Numbered from the stretch's first letter, positions 52,349-60,755 are shown. The stretch is 64,000 bases of DNA from Streptomyces deccanensis (GCF_022385335.1 NZ_CP092431.1:4154001-4218000); one strand, 5' to 3'. The notes: generated by a model from the letters alone, not told the origin. Numbers and translations are program-made.

Positions 52349-52747
52349 GTGCCCGGAATCGACGAGTGTCTGGTGGAGGCCATGAGGCTGCCCGGTGCCC
52401 TGGGCGCCGCGGTGGTCGACTGGACCAGCGGACTGGCGCTGGGCACGGTCGGGGAGGCTCCCGGCGGTGACCACGAGACGACCGCGGCGGAGGCGGCGGA
52501 ACTGGCTCGGCTCGCGGCGGAGCACCGGGCGTTCGCACCGGAGGAGGGTTCCGACTGGTCCGGGGCGGAGCTGCCGGTCGAGGACCTGATCGTCAGCAAC
52601 CGGGACACGTACCACGTGCTGCGGTTCGTGCGGACGACGTTCGACAGCAGTGTGTTCCTGCACCTGTGGCTGGCGCGTACGGACGGCAACCTCGCGCTGG
52701 CCCGGATCCGGCTCGGCGAGATGGCGGGACGGCTGGTGCTGGCATGA
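52349..52747 (+). CDS. Roadblock/LC7-like small regulatory protein A
   Basis: 132 residues from the GTG at 52349, behind AGGAGGGGAG. Its start (PGALGAAVVDWTSGLALGTVG) is closely similar to that of the protein encoded at 54723 (EGATGAALVDYTSGMALGTIG), so the two are paralogues. The size, predicted alpha/beta pattern and company of a roadblock protein suggest the same dynein-light-chain-7/MglB fold, known for binding small GTPases. The stop overlaps the next gene's ATG (ATGA). Confidence 0.75.
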   Translation: MPGIDECLVEAMRLPGALGAAVVDWTSGLALGTVGEAPGGDHETTAAEAAELARLAAEHRAFAPEEGSDWSGAELPVEDLIVSNRDTYHVLRFVRTTFDSSVFLHLWLARTDGNLALARIRLGEMAGRLVLA

Positions 52748-54063
52748 GCGTGATCACCACACCGGTACCCACCCCGGTAGCCACCCCGGCGCCCCCGCTC
52801 CCCGTGCGCGGCGAGCACTTCCGGCAGGCCGTTTCGCCGATGCTGAGCCGCCTCGCCGCCGAGCGGGCCACCGGTGTCCTGCTGCGCGAGACCGGTGCGC
52901 TGTACCTGTCCGACGGCGAGGTCGTGCACGCCGAGAGCCCTCGCTCCCCGGGCCTGGACGTGCTGCTCGCCACCGGCGGCATCCTGGACTCCGACGGCTG
53001 GCGGGAGGCGGTCGACACGGCCGGGGCCGGGCTGCGGGTCGGGCGGTTCCTGGTGGACAGCGGCCGGGTCGCCCGGGGCGCGCTGGAGCTGTGCCACGCG
53101 GGGGCGCTCTTCGACGCGGCGTACTTCGTCCTCGGCCCGAGCAGCGCGCCGGCCAGCTTCCGTTACGGGGCCGCGCACTGGCTGGGACCGATCCGGCCGG
53201 TGCCGGTGGCCGCCGTGGAGCGCGAGGCGCGGCGCCGCCGGGATCTGCTGCACCGCATCTGGCCCGACCCGGCGATGGACGAGGCCCCGCTGATCAGGGC
53301 GGCGGCCGGCCTGGACACACCGCCGGTGCCGGCCCGGCAGGGAGCCGTACTCGGCCAGGTCGACGGCTTCCGCACGGCCGCCGAGATCTCCCTGACCCTG
53401 GGCCGCCCCGCCTTCCACACCCTCGTGGACGTACGAAGACTGGCAGCGGCCGGCCTCATATCCACGGCCCGCAACAGCCCGGCCCCGACACCACCGGTCC
53501 CGACAGGGCCGATCCCCAGACCGCCGGTCCAGACAGGCTCGATCCCGGCACCACCGATTCCGGCAGGGCCGGTCCCGACATCACTGGCCCCGACAGGGCC
53601 CGTCCCGGCACCACCGGTCCCCGCAAAGCCGGTCCCCGCAGGGCCGCTCTCCTCAGTGCCGCTCCCCACACGGCCGCTCCCCACAGGGCCGGACACCTTC
53701 CCCGCCGCCCCACAGGGCCGCACCCCCGAAACCCACCCGGGCCTCACCCCCGCCCGCCCACCGGGCCTCCCCCCGCAACCCGACCCGGACCGCTCCCCAC
53801 CGCCCGGCCCGTCCCACCGCACCCCGGCCGACCCGCACCACCTCACGCCGACGCACCCGGCCCACCTCACGCCGGCCCACCCGGCCCACCTCACGCCAGC
53901 CGACCCGCACCACCGCACCGCGGCCGACGCGGGGCGCGAGCCGTCGGCCGGGCTCGTGGCCGGGGGCGCGGCGGCGCCCCTCGCCCCACCTTGGCCGCTC
54001 ACCACCCCGGACCCCGACGTGGCTCTACTGCAAAGGCTCAGGGATGCGCTGGAGGCCCTTTGA
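52744..54063 (+). CDS. DUF4388-like protein with long proline-rich tail
   Basis: 439 residues. Residues about 20-130 (SRLAAERATGVLLRETGALYLSDGEVVHAE, GGILDSDGW, GRFLVDSGRVARGALE) match the pattern of DUF4388/PatA N-terminal domains found in response-regulator and gliding systems. Residues about 165-240 form a winged-helix-like part (QVDGFRTAAEISLTLGRPAFHTLVDVRRLAAAGLI). The last 190 residues are low-complexity, with repeats such as PVPAPPVPAKPVPAGPL and HPAHLTPA twice, probably an unfolded tether. Coupled to the gene before (4-nt overlap) and followed after 37 bp by a roadblock gene. Confidence 0.75.
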   Translation: MSVITTPVPTPVATPAPPLPVRGEHFRQAVSPMLSRLAAERATGVLLRETGALYLSDGEVVHAESPRSPGLDVLLATGGILDSDGWREAVDTAGAGLRVGRFLVDSGRVARGALELCHAGALFDAAYFVLGPSSAPASFRYGAAHWLGPIRPVPVAAVEREARRRRDLLHRIWPDPAMDEAPLIRAAAGLDTPPVPARQGAVLGQVDGFRTAAEISLTLGRPAFHTLVDVRRLAAAGLISTARNSPAPTPPVPTGPIPRPPVQTGSIPAPPIPAGPVPTSLAPTGPVPAPPVPAKPVPAGPLSSVPLPTRPLPTGPDTFPAAPQGRTPETHPGLTPARPPGLPPQPDPDRSPPPGPSHRTPADPHHLTPTHPAHLTPAHPAHLTPADPHHRTAADAGREPSAGLVAGGAAAPLAPPWPLTTPDPDVALLQRLRDALEAL

Positions 54064-54100
54064 GCGGCAGCGGGAGCGTCCCGCCGAGAGGAGACTGCTG

Positions 54101-54706
54101 ATGGCCGCGGAGGCCGAAGTCCTCGACGAACTGCACCGGTTGAGGGCCCGTGTACCCCAGTTGACCGGCGCGCTGGCGGCCAGTGTGGACGGGCTGGTCC
54201 TCGCCCACGACACCCCCGGCGTGGAACCCGAGGGCCTGGCGGCGCTCACCGCGGCCGCGCTCGGTGTCGCCGTACGGATGACGGACGCCGCAGGCCGGGG
54301 CGAGCTCCGTGAACTGCTGCTGCGCGGCGACCACGGCTACGTGGCGACGTACGCGGCGGGTTCCTCCGCCGTGCTGACGCTGCTGGCCCAGGACCGGGTC
54401 AACGTGGGCCGGCTCCACCTGGAGGGCCGTCGGGCGGGCGGCCGGATCGGCGAGCTGGTGGACGCCCTGCCCCGGCCCGACGACTCGGCCGCGAGCAACG
54501 CCAGGGCGGCGGCCACCCGGAACCCGGCCCGGTCGTTGGCCAGGACCGCCGACGGGACCACGCCCGGGCCCCCGGCCCAGACACCGGCCCCGACTCCGGC
54601 CAAGGCCACGGTCAGGTCGACCATGCCCCGCCGTACGCCCCGCGCCACCACCCCACGCCCCACCCCCCGAACCACTCCCAACGCACCTACCACCAGTGAG
54701 AGTTGA
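54101..54706 (+). CDS. Roadblock/LC7 domain protein B
   Basis: 201 residues from the ATG at 54101 (GAGAGGAGA upstream). Residues about 5-120 are a typical roadblock domain: LDELHRLRARVPQLTGALAAS, VDGLVLAHDTPGVEPEGLAAL, VTLL-type strand AVLTLLAQDRVNVGRLHLEGRR. The last 70 residues are Pro/Thr/Arg rich and disordered. In other Streptomyces such proteins sit in conservons with a histidine kinase-like protein and a GTPase; neither is nearby here. Followed after 16 bp by protein C. Confidence 0.82.
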   Translation: MAAEAEVLDELHRLRARVPQLTGALAASVDGLVLAHDTPGVEPEGLAALTAAALGVAVRMTDAAGRGELRELLLRGDHGYVATYAAGSSAVLTLLAQDRVNVGRLHLEGRRAGGRIGELVDALPRPDDSAASNARAAATRNPARSLARTADGTTPGPPAQTPAPTPAKATVRSTMPRRTPRATTPRPTPRTTPNAPTTSES

Positions 54707-54722
54707 AAGGACACCGCACACC

Positions 54723-55097
54723 ATGGCCAACACCGAGACCGCGTTGAAAGAGGCCCTCGCGTCCATCGAGGGCGCGACCGGCGCCGCCCTGGTCGACTAC
54801 ACCAGCGGCATGGCACTGGGCACGATCGGCGGCAGCAAGGGGTTCGACCTCAATGTCGCCGCCGCCGGGAACACCGACGTCGTCCGAGCCAAGCTGCGCA
54901 CCATGGAACACCTCGGCCTCAAGGGCGAGATCGAGGACATCCTGATCACCCTGTCCGACGCGTACCACCTGATCCGCCTGCTCACCGGGCGCGGCGGCAA
55001 CGGCCTCTTCCTCTACCTGGTCCTCGACGCCAAGCGGGCCAACCTGGCCATGGCGAGGCACCAGTTGAGGCGGATCGAGGCGGAGCTGGAGGTCTGA
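54723..55097 (+). CDS. Roadblock/LC7-like small regulatory protein C
   Basis: 124 residues, clean alpha/beta sequence without low-complexity tail (KLRTMEHLGLKGEIEDILIT, DAYHLIRLLTGRGGNGLFLY, MARHQLRRIEAELEV). It starts at the ATG at 54723, preceded by GAAAGGA. Paralogue of the 52349 product, and the best conserved-looking member of the cluster. It closes a four-gene unit (52349-55097) with gaps of -4, 37 and 16 bp, so one transcript is likely. Confidence 0.78.
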   Translation: MANTETALKEALASIEGATGAALVDYTSGMALGTIGGSKGFDLNVAAAGNTDVVRAKLRTMEHLGLKGEIEDILITLSDAYHLIRLLTGRGGNGLFLYLVLDAKRANLAMARHQLRRIEAELEV

Positions 55098-55213
55098 CCG
55101 CCCTGATACGACGGCTCCGGCGGCGCCCCCCACCCGGGGAGCGCCGCCCGCGCGTGCCTCGGCTACCGTGTCCGGCCTCGAACAACACGTCGAACGGCAA
55201 GGGGAGGGTGACC

Positions 55214-55927
55214 GTGGGGAGAGCGGCACGGGGGACGGCACTGGCGCAGCTCGCATTGCTCGCCGGGGTCCTGACAGGGTGCTCGGAGTCGGCGGGGGAC
55301 GGCGACGCGAAGCCTCCGGGGAGCACCACCGGGGCGGCGACCGCCGACGCGGAGGACACCGCCGAGGACGCTGCCCAGGAGGCCGCCAAGAGCGGCGGCA
55401 GTGTCGGCGCGGCCGGTTCCGCCTGCGAGCTCCCGGTCGCCTTCGACACGGCCGAGAAGTGGAAGGCGGAGGCCGTCGAGAGCGGCCCGCCCGCCGAGGG
55501 CGGCTCGGAGGAGGACGAGCTCGCGGCCGAGCTGGTCGAGGGGCTGCTGCGGCAGGGACCGTTCACCACCGCGTGCGAGATCGACGCCAAGCCGGCCGGG
55601 AACATCGGCTTCATCCGGGTCTGGACCGGCGAGAAGGGCGCCACGGAGGGGGACGCGGAGGCGCTGCTCAAGGAGTTCGTGGCGGCCGAGGGGAACACGA
55701 GCGAGGCGAAGTACAGCGAGTTCACCTCCGACTCCGACGTCTCCGGCACCGAGGTCGCGTACCTCTACACCAGCGAGGCCCTGGAGGAGACCAAGAAGGA
55801 GCGGGCCTTCGTCGCGGTCACGCAGGACGGGCCCGTCGTCGTCCATCTCGGCGGCCTCGACACCCAGGAGCACGAGCAGATGCTCCCGGCGTACGAACTG
55901 GCCAAGCGGACGCTGCGCACGGCCTGA
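55214..55927 (+). CDS. Secreted lipoprotein of unknown function
   Basis: 237 residues from the GTG at 55214, spaced 6 nt from GGGGAGG; the GTG at 55208 touches that site. Signal peptide with lipobox LTGC (C23). After an Ala/Gly/Glu-rich linker the domain (about 65-235) begins SACELPVAFDTAEKWKAE and runs to a conserved-looking VVVHLGGLDTQEHEQMLPAY; it contains one pair of Cys (CELP and TTACEI). I recognise no family beyond 'lipoprotein' in actinobacteria. Its stop codon lies inside the first unit of the tandem repeat that follows. Confidence 0.8.
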   Translation: MGRAARGTALAQLALLAGVLTGCSESAGDGDAKPPGSTTGAATADAEDTAEDAAQEAAKSGGSVGAAGSACELPVAFDTAEKWKAEAVESGPPAEGGSEEDELAAELVEGLLRQGPFTTACEIDAKPAGNIGFIRVWTGEKGATEGDAEALLKEFVAAEGNTSEAKYSEFTSDSDVSGTEVAYLYTSEALEETKKERAFVAVTQDGPVVVHLGGLDTQEHEQMLPAYELAKRTLRTA

Positions 55928-56014
55928 TCACGCTTCCGGCCCACGGTCTGATCAGGCTTCCGGTTCCACGGCCTGATCAGGCTTCCGGCCGCACGGCCTG
56001 ATCACGTTTCCGGC
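55918..56014. repeat. Four tandem copies of a 24-25-bp unit containing TGATCA
   Basis: Units start at 55918, 55942, 55967 and 55992, each close to cacggcctgatcaggcttcc followed by gg. The first copy spans the last codons and TGA of the lipoprotein gene, so the array probably arose by repeated duplication of the gene's 3' end. Confidence 0.9.
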
Positions 56015-56061
56015 TCCGAGAACCGGCGCGAAGGCATCCACAGCCCGCGACCGGGCATGAG

Positions 56062-56089
56062 TCCCCCGGACGGATCACCGACCGGGGGA
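56062..56089 (+). promoter_or_regulatory. Hairpin covering the permease ribosome-binding site
   Basis: TCCCCCGG (56062-56069) is the exact complement of CCGGGGGA (56082-56089), and the right arm contains most of the GGGGGAGG ribosome site of the permease TTG at 56097. When folded, the 8-bp stem would hide the site; a 12-nt loop separates the arms. Confidence 0.55.
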
Positions 56090-56096
56090 GGTTCTC

Positions 56097-57458
56097 TTGT
56101 CCACCACCGAAGGCACCGCCGCGTCACCTGCGCCCGCCGAGGAGGCCGGCCTCAAGCGGGTGCTCGGACCGAAGCTGCTGATCCTCTTCGTGATCGGCGA
56201 CATCCTCGGCACCGGCATCTACGCGACCACGGGCAAGGTCGCCGGGAAGGTCGGCGGAGCGCTCTGGCTCCCCTTCGTGATCGGCTTCGTGGTGGCGATC
56301 CTGACGGCGGCGTCGTACGTCGAACTGGTCGGCAAGTACCCGAAGGCGGCCGGGGCGGCCCTCTACACGCAGAAGGCGTTCAAGCTGCCCTTCCTCACGT
56401 TCATCGTCGCCTTCATGGTGATGTGCTCGGGCCTGTCGTCCGCGAGCGCCGCCGCGCGCGCCTTCAGCGGTGACTACCTGGACGAGCTGACGAACGGTGC
56501 GCTGCCGCCCACCCTGGTCGCCATCACCTTCATCGTCCTGCTGGCCGCCCTCAACCTGCGGGGCGTCTCCGAGTCGGTGAAGACGAACGTGGTGCTGACC
56601 CTGGTCGAGCTGACCGGCCTGCTGATCATCCTCACGATCGGCGCGTGGGCGGTGCTGAGCGGTGACGGCGAGCCGTCCCGCCTGACCGAGTTCGAGGCGA
56701 GCGGCACGGGATACGCCCTGCTCACCAGCGTCCTCGGCGCCACCGCCCTCGGTTTCTTCGCCTTCGTCGGCTTCGAGGACTCGGTGAACATGGCGGAGGA
56801 GACGAAGAACCCGACCCGGACCTTCCCCCGTGCGATCTTCATCGGGGTCGCCGTGACGGGCACGATCTACGTGCTGGTGGCGCTGGTCTCGTCGCTCCTG
56901 GTGGACGCCGAGACCCTGGCGGGCTCCAGCGGTCCGCTCCTCGAAGTGGTGAAGGCCGGCGGGGTGGACTTCCCGCACAAGCTCTTCGCCCTGATCGCCC
57001 TCTTCGCGGTCACCAACTCCGCCCTGATCAACATCATGATGGCCTCCCGCCTCTGCTACGGCATGGCCAACGAGCGCATCCTCCCGCGCGGCATGGCCCG
57101 CGTCCTGCCGCGCCGGCGTACGCCGGTCGTGGGCATCGTCTTCGTCACCCTCCTCGCGATCGGGCTGGTCTCCACCGGGGAGATCGAGGGCCTCGGTGAC
57201 ACCACCGCGTTCCTGTTGCTCTGTGTCTTCGCCGTCGTCAACATCGCGGTCCTGGTCCTGCGCCGGGACCGCGTCGACCACGCCCACTTCCGGACGCCGA
57301 CGGCCCTGCCGGTGCTCGGCGCCCTGACGGCCCTGATCCTGGCGAGCCCGCTGGCCGACCGGCCGGCCGACGTCTACATCCGCGCGGGTGTCCTCCTGGT
57401 CATCGGCATCGCACTGTGGGCGGTGAACAAGCTGGTCCTCCGCACGCGGGGCGAATGA
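56097..57458 (+). CDS. APC-superfamily amino acid permease
   Basis: 453 residues with about 12 membrane segments. N-terminal LLILFVIGDILGTGIYATTG (GxG substrate motif in segment 1), YVELVGKYPKAAGAALYTQKAF, FFAFVGFEDSVNMAEETKNP near 225 (the family's E-rich loop), and RRRTPVVGIVFVTLLA near 340. It imports an amino acid or polyamine with protons; specificity is not readable. It starts at a TTG whose ribosome site lies in a hairpin (separate entry). Confidence 0.93.
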   Translation: MSTTEGTAASPAPAEEAGLKRVLGPKLLILFVIGDILGTGIYATTGKVAGKVGGALWLPFVIGFVVAILTAASYVELVGKYPKAAGAALYTQKAFKLPFLTFIVAFMVMCSGLSSASAAARAFSGDYLDELTNGALPPTLVAITFIVLLAALNLRGVSESVKTNVVLTLVELTGLLIILTIGAWAVLSGDGEPSRLTEFEASGTGYALLTSVLGATALGFFAFVGFEDSVNMAEETKNPTRTFPRAIFIGVAVTGTIYVLVALVSSLLVDAETLAGSSGPLLEVVKAGGVDFPHKLFALIALFAVTNSALINIMMASRLCYGMANERILPRGMARVLPRRRTPVVGIVFVTLLAIGLVSTGEIEGLGDTTAFLLLCVFAVVNIAVLVLRRDRVDHAHFRTPTALPVLGALTALILASPLADRPADVYIRAGVLLVIGIALWAVNKLVLRTRGE

Positions 57459-57507
57459 CCCCCGTCGGGCAGGGACTACGCCCGACCGGAGGCCGTCGAG
57501 CAGGGGC

Positions 57508-58089
57508 CTACGCCCGTCGCCTGCCGCCCCCGGGTGCCGCGTCGCCCGCTCCGATGCCGGTGAGCCGGTAGTCGGGGACCCGCTTGCCCGTGGGGCGGCC
57601 GGCGCGTGCGGACAGCCGGTCGACCCGGACCCAGTAGAGCTGCCCGGCGGCCAGTTCACGGCGGCCCAGCCAGGCCGCCTTGAGGCGGAGGCCCGTGCCG
57701 AGGCCGGCGAGGAGCATCCCGCCCGCCGCGGGGAGCGCGAAGGACGAGCCCAGGGCGGCCGCGAAGCCGAGCAGCAGCCACCAGCGGTGGCCTCGGCGCC
57801 AGGCGCGCAGGGTCACGGCACGGTCCTGGAGCACGTCGTGCTTACCGGCGCGCACGGCGGCGCGCACCGGCGTGAGATACCGGCCACGCCCGGCCCACGC
57901 CACCCCGGCGGCCGCGACGATGAACAGCACGGCCCCCGCCAGCACCCCGATCCGCCGCCCGGTCAGCCCCGACGGCGCGGCCCCGACCCCGGCCGCGACC
58001 ACTCCCAGCCACCACAACGGCGCCGCCCCGGCCCGCACCACGACGGCCACCCGAGCAAGCCCCTGCCCTCCGCGCGTCACGTTCCCCAC
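57508..58089 (-). CDS. Small integral membrane protein
   Basis: 193 residues with four hydrophobic segments (PLWWLGVVAAGVGAA, IGVLAGAVLFIVAAAGVAWA, WWLLLGFAAALGSSFALP, GGMLLAGLGTGLRLKAAWL). Two pairs flank a cytoplasmic-type Arg-rich loop, and the C-terminal 50 residues are charged. I recognise no family. It is convergent with the permease gene and 130 bp downstream of the RpiR gene on the same strand. Confidence 0.7.
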   Translation of the reverse strand: MGNVTRGGQGLARVAVVVRAGAAPLWWLGVVAAGVGAAPSGLTGRRIGVLAGAVLFIVAAAGVAWAGRGRYLTPVRAAVRAGKHDVLQDRAVTLRAWRRGHRWWLLLGFAAALGSSFALPAAGGMLLAGLGTGLRLKAAWLGRRELAAGQLYWVRVDRLSARAGRPTGKRVPDYRLTGIGAGDAAPGGGRRRA

Positions 58090-58220
58090 CTCTCGTCATC
58101 ATCGGTCGTCAGACACCGGTTCGTACGACAGTCGCGGGCACCGTAACCAGCGAACGTGAAGCGCGCCTGAGAATCGCGGATCTTCCCGTCCGCCACGGCC
58201 GCCCGGCCCCTCCGGGACGG

Positions 58221-59081
58221 CTACTCGACGAACAACCCCCTGGTCGCGGCCTTCGCGTCGAACTCCTCCAGCCGGGCCTGGGCGTCCGGCAGGTCGTCGC
58301 ACATGGCCTCCAGGAGCACCCGGCCCAGCAGCATGGGGGCACAGGCCGTGTCGAAGGCGAGCCCGGTCCCGACGGCGGCGGGCAGCAGCAGGTCGGAGAC
58401 CTTGGCGACGGGCGCGAACGCGGAGTCGGCGACCGTGACGACGAAGAGCCCCGCCTCCTTGGCGTACGTCAGGGTCTCGACGACCTCGCGGGGGTGGCGC
58501 GGCAGCGCGAAGCAGAGCAGCGCGGTCGCGCCCCCGCGCACGGCGGCGTCGATGCGGTCGTGGAGCATGCTGCCGCCCTCGTGCAGCAGCCGTACGTCGG
58601 GGTGGACCTTGGCGGCGAAGTAGGCGAACCCGTACGCCTGGGAGGCCGCGGCCCGCAGTCCGAGCACCGGCAGCGGGCGGGACGCGGCCAGCAGGCGCCC
58701 GGCCCGCGCCACCGGGGCCGGGTCGGCGAGCACCTCGGCCAGATGCCGCAGGTTCTCGATCTCGGCCTCGACGGCCTGCTGGTACTCGTTGTACGCGGTG
58801 GTGTCCGGGGCCGGCTCGGTGGGCCCGACGTCCCGCAGGTGCCGGCGCAGCGCCGGGTAGCCGTCGAAGCCCAGCGCCACCGCGAACCGGGTCACGGACG
58901 GCTGGCTCACCCCGGCCAGCTCCGCCAGCTCCACACTCGACAGGAACGGCACGTCGGCCGCCCGCCGCACCATGCTGTGGGCGATGCGTCGCTGGGTGGG
59001 CGTCAGCCGGTGCCCCTCGAAGAGCGTCTGCAGCCGCGCGGCGGGACTGTCCGTCATGCCCGTGCCGTTGTCCGCGCTCAT
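58221..59081 (-). CDS. MurR/RpiR family transcriptional regulator
   Basis: 286 residues from the ATG at 59081. N-terminal HTH_6 domain (LTPTQRRIAHSMVRRAADVPFLSS, VELAELAGVSQPSVTRFAVALGFDGY) and a C-terminal SIS sugar-phosphate-binding domain (LGLRAAASQAYGFAYF, LLCFALPRHPREVVETLTYAKEAG). Its ATG overlaps the stop of the lyase-like gene (ATGA), so the two are coupled. It probably controls that gene and perhaps other catabolic genes; some actinobacterial RpiR proteins are linked to histidine or amino-sugar use. Confidence 0.93.
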   Translation of the reverse strand: MSADNGTGMTDSPAARLQTLFEGHRLTPTQRRIAHSMVRRAADVPFLSSVELAELAGVSQPSVTRFAVALGFDGYPALRRHLRDVGPTEPAPDTTAYNEYQQAVEAEIENLRHLAEVLADPAPVARAGRLLAASRPLPVLGLRAAASQAYGFAYFAAKVHPDVRLLHEGGSMLHDRIDAAVRGGATALLCFALPRHPREVVETLTYAKEAGLFVVTVADSAFAPVAKVSDLLLPAAVGTGLAFDTACAPMLLGRVLLEAMCDDLPDAQARLEEFDAKAATRGLFVE

Positions 59082-60673
59082 GACGCGCTCCCCCTCAGTG
59101 GATCCGCCTGGACGTCCGTCCAGATCTCGGTGAACCGGTCGAGCAGTACGGCCGCCGCGCTCACGTCCGCCGTCAGCGGCCGGTCGGCGGGGTCCGGGTC
59201 GAGCACGGCCTCCGCCAGCTCCAGCGCCCGCGCGACGGGCAGGCCGGGATCCGGCCGCAGGTCCCGCTGGCGCAACGCCCGTACCGCCGCGACGAGTTCG
59301 CAGCCGACGACGAGCCGGTACGCGCCGCACGCCCGCAGCGTCTGCCGGGCGGCGAGCGAGGCGAAGCTGGCCTGTTCCTCGACGCCCCGGGAGAGTACAG
59401 CGTGACCGAGCGACGCGGGCGCGGAGAAGGCCCGCAGGTCACCGAGGGCGGCCCCGGCGGCGTACTCCAGGATCATCACGCCCGAGGAGGCGGGCTCGTG
59501 GTCGGCGAGGAAGGGCCGCAGCCGGGTGTAGGCGGGCTCGTTGAGCGAGGAGAGCCGGGAGGTCGACAGCCGTGCCACCTGGGTCACGGCCAGCCGGAAG
59601 TGGTCCAGGGCGAGGGCCAGTTGGGCCTGGTAGAAGCCGCCGTGGTGGTACGCGGCCATGTCCTCCGGGATGATCAGCGGGTTCTCCGCCGCAGCGTTGA
59701 ACTCCACCTCCAGGACGCCCGCCAGCGCGTCGGCCGCGTCCAGCGCGGGCCCGTGGATCTGCGGCAGGCACCGGAAGCCGTACGGGTCCTGGAGCCGCCC
59801 CAGCGGAGGTGTGGGCCGGTCGGCCGCGCCGATCAGCTCCCGCATGCGCCGGGCCACCTCGCGCGCCCCCCGGTGGGCGCGCGCGACGTGCACGGGCGCC
59901 GCGTACGCCTCGTGCGAGCCGTCCACGGCGAGCAGCGAGAGCCCGGCGACGACCTGGGTGGCCGCGATCAGCCCCCGCAGTTCGTGCAGCGCGAGCGCGG
60001 CCTGTCCGAGCGTGAGCGCGTTGCTGCTGATCAGCGCGAGCGCGTCGTTGTTGTCGAGCGACTGCGCCTCGGGCACGCCGGACTCCCCCGACACCGGTGC
60101 CGGCCCCCGCCACGGATGCTCCCCCGCCAGCGCCAGCCCCACCTGGGCCAGGGCCGCGATGTCGCCCGTGCCCACCGAACCGAACTCGTTGACCACGGGG
60201 TACGCGCCGCTCTCCAGCGCCGCGCAGAGCGCGGTCACGACACCGGGCCGCAACCCCGCCCCGCCCGCGAGCAGCTGATTGGCGCGTACGGCGAGCATGG
60301 CCCGTACCTGCCGGGCGGGCAGTTCCTCACCGATGGCCCCGGCATGACTGCGCAGCAGCCGCAGACCGTGCTCGGCGGCGGCCTCGGTGGGCACGTCCTC
60401 GGTGCGGTTGGCGCCGACCCCGGTCGAGCGGCCGTACACCCGTCCGGTCGCCGCGATCAGCCGGGCGGCCTCCCACGATTCCTCGACCCGCCGCATCGCC
60501 GCGCCGTCGGGCACCGGCCGAACGACCCCGTCGGCGAGCCGCACGACGTCGGCGACCCCCAGCGCACACCCGTCGAGAACGACGAGCCCGGCAGAAGCGG
60601 CAGGCCCGACCGGCGCGCTCGGCCCGGCGGCGGCAACGGGGGCGTCCGTCGCGCCCATGATCCGAGAGGACAT
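59078..60673 (-). CDS. Aromatic amino acid lyase (HAL/PAL fold) homologue lacking the ASG/MIO triad
   Basis: 531 residues from the ATG at 60673 (GTG at 60676 also possible behind GAGGAGG). Overall it is a histidase/phenylalanine-lyase fold: VYGRSTGVGANRTED with the loop Tyr Y80, LQDPYGFRCLPQIHGP near 293, and AAENPLII. Where these enzymes have GSVGASGDL, here GSVGTGDI occurs (165-172): the triad is one residue short and Ser is Thr, so the MIO cofactor cannot form in the usual way. The second catalytic loop also differs (ASFASLAARQ). It is probably not a working histidase; it could use another chemistry or act as a binder. Coupled to an RpiR regulator. Confidence 0.88.
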   Translation of the reverse strand: MSSRIMGATDAPVAAAGPSAPVGPAASAGLVVLDGCALGVADVVRLADGVVRPVPDGAAMRRVEESWEAARLIAATGRVYGRSTGVGANRTEDVPTEAAAEHGLRLLRSHAGAIGEELPARQVRAMLAVRANQLLAGGAGLRPGVVTALCAALESGAYPVVNEFGSVGTGDIAALAQVGLALAGEHPWRGPAPVSGESGVPEAQSLDNNDALALISSNALTLGQAALALHELRGLIAATQVVAGLSLLAVDGSHEAYAAPVHVARAHRGAREVARRMRELIGAADRPTPPLGRLQDPYGFRCLPQIHGPALDAADALAGVLEVEFNAAAENPLIIPEDMAAYHHGGFYQAQLALALDHFRLAVTQVARLSTSRLSSLNEPAYTRLRPFLADHEPASSGVMILEYAAGAALGDLRAFSAPASLGHAVLSRGVEEQASFASLAARQTLRACGAYRLVVGCELVAAVRALRQRDLRPDPGLPVARALELAEAVLDPDPADRPLTADVSAAAVLLDRFTEIWTDVQADPLRGSAS

Positions 60674-60755
60674 CACCAGCAGCCTCCTCAGCCCCGGTGG
60701 ACACCACATATTCAGTCACCGAGAACTCTGCATGAGACTATGCAGGCCGGGCAAG

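Noticed and set aside
53500..53930. Tandem repeats in the DUF4388-like gene as a CRISPR-like or regulatory array
   Set aside because: They are in frame, degenerate and encode Pro-rich and HPAHLTPA-type peptides, so they are a coding low-complexity tail.
59078..60673. Calling this gene hutH
   Set aside because: The MIO-forming Ala-Ser-Gly is absent and the gene is not in the hut operon, so the symbol would imply an activity the sequence does not support.
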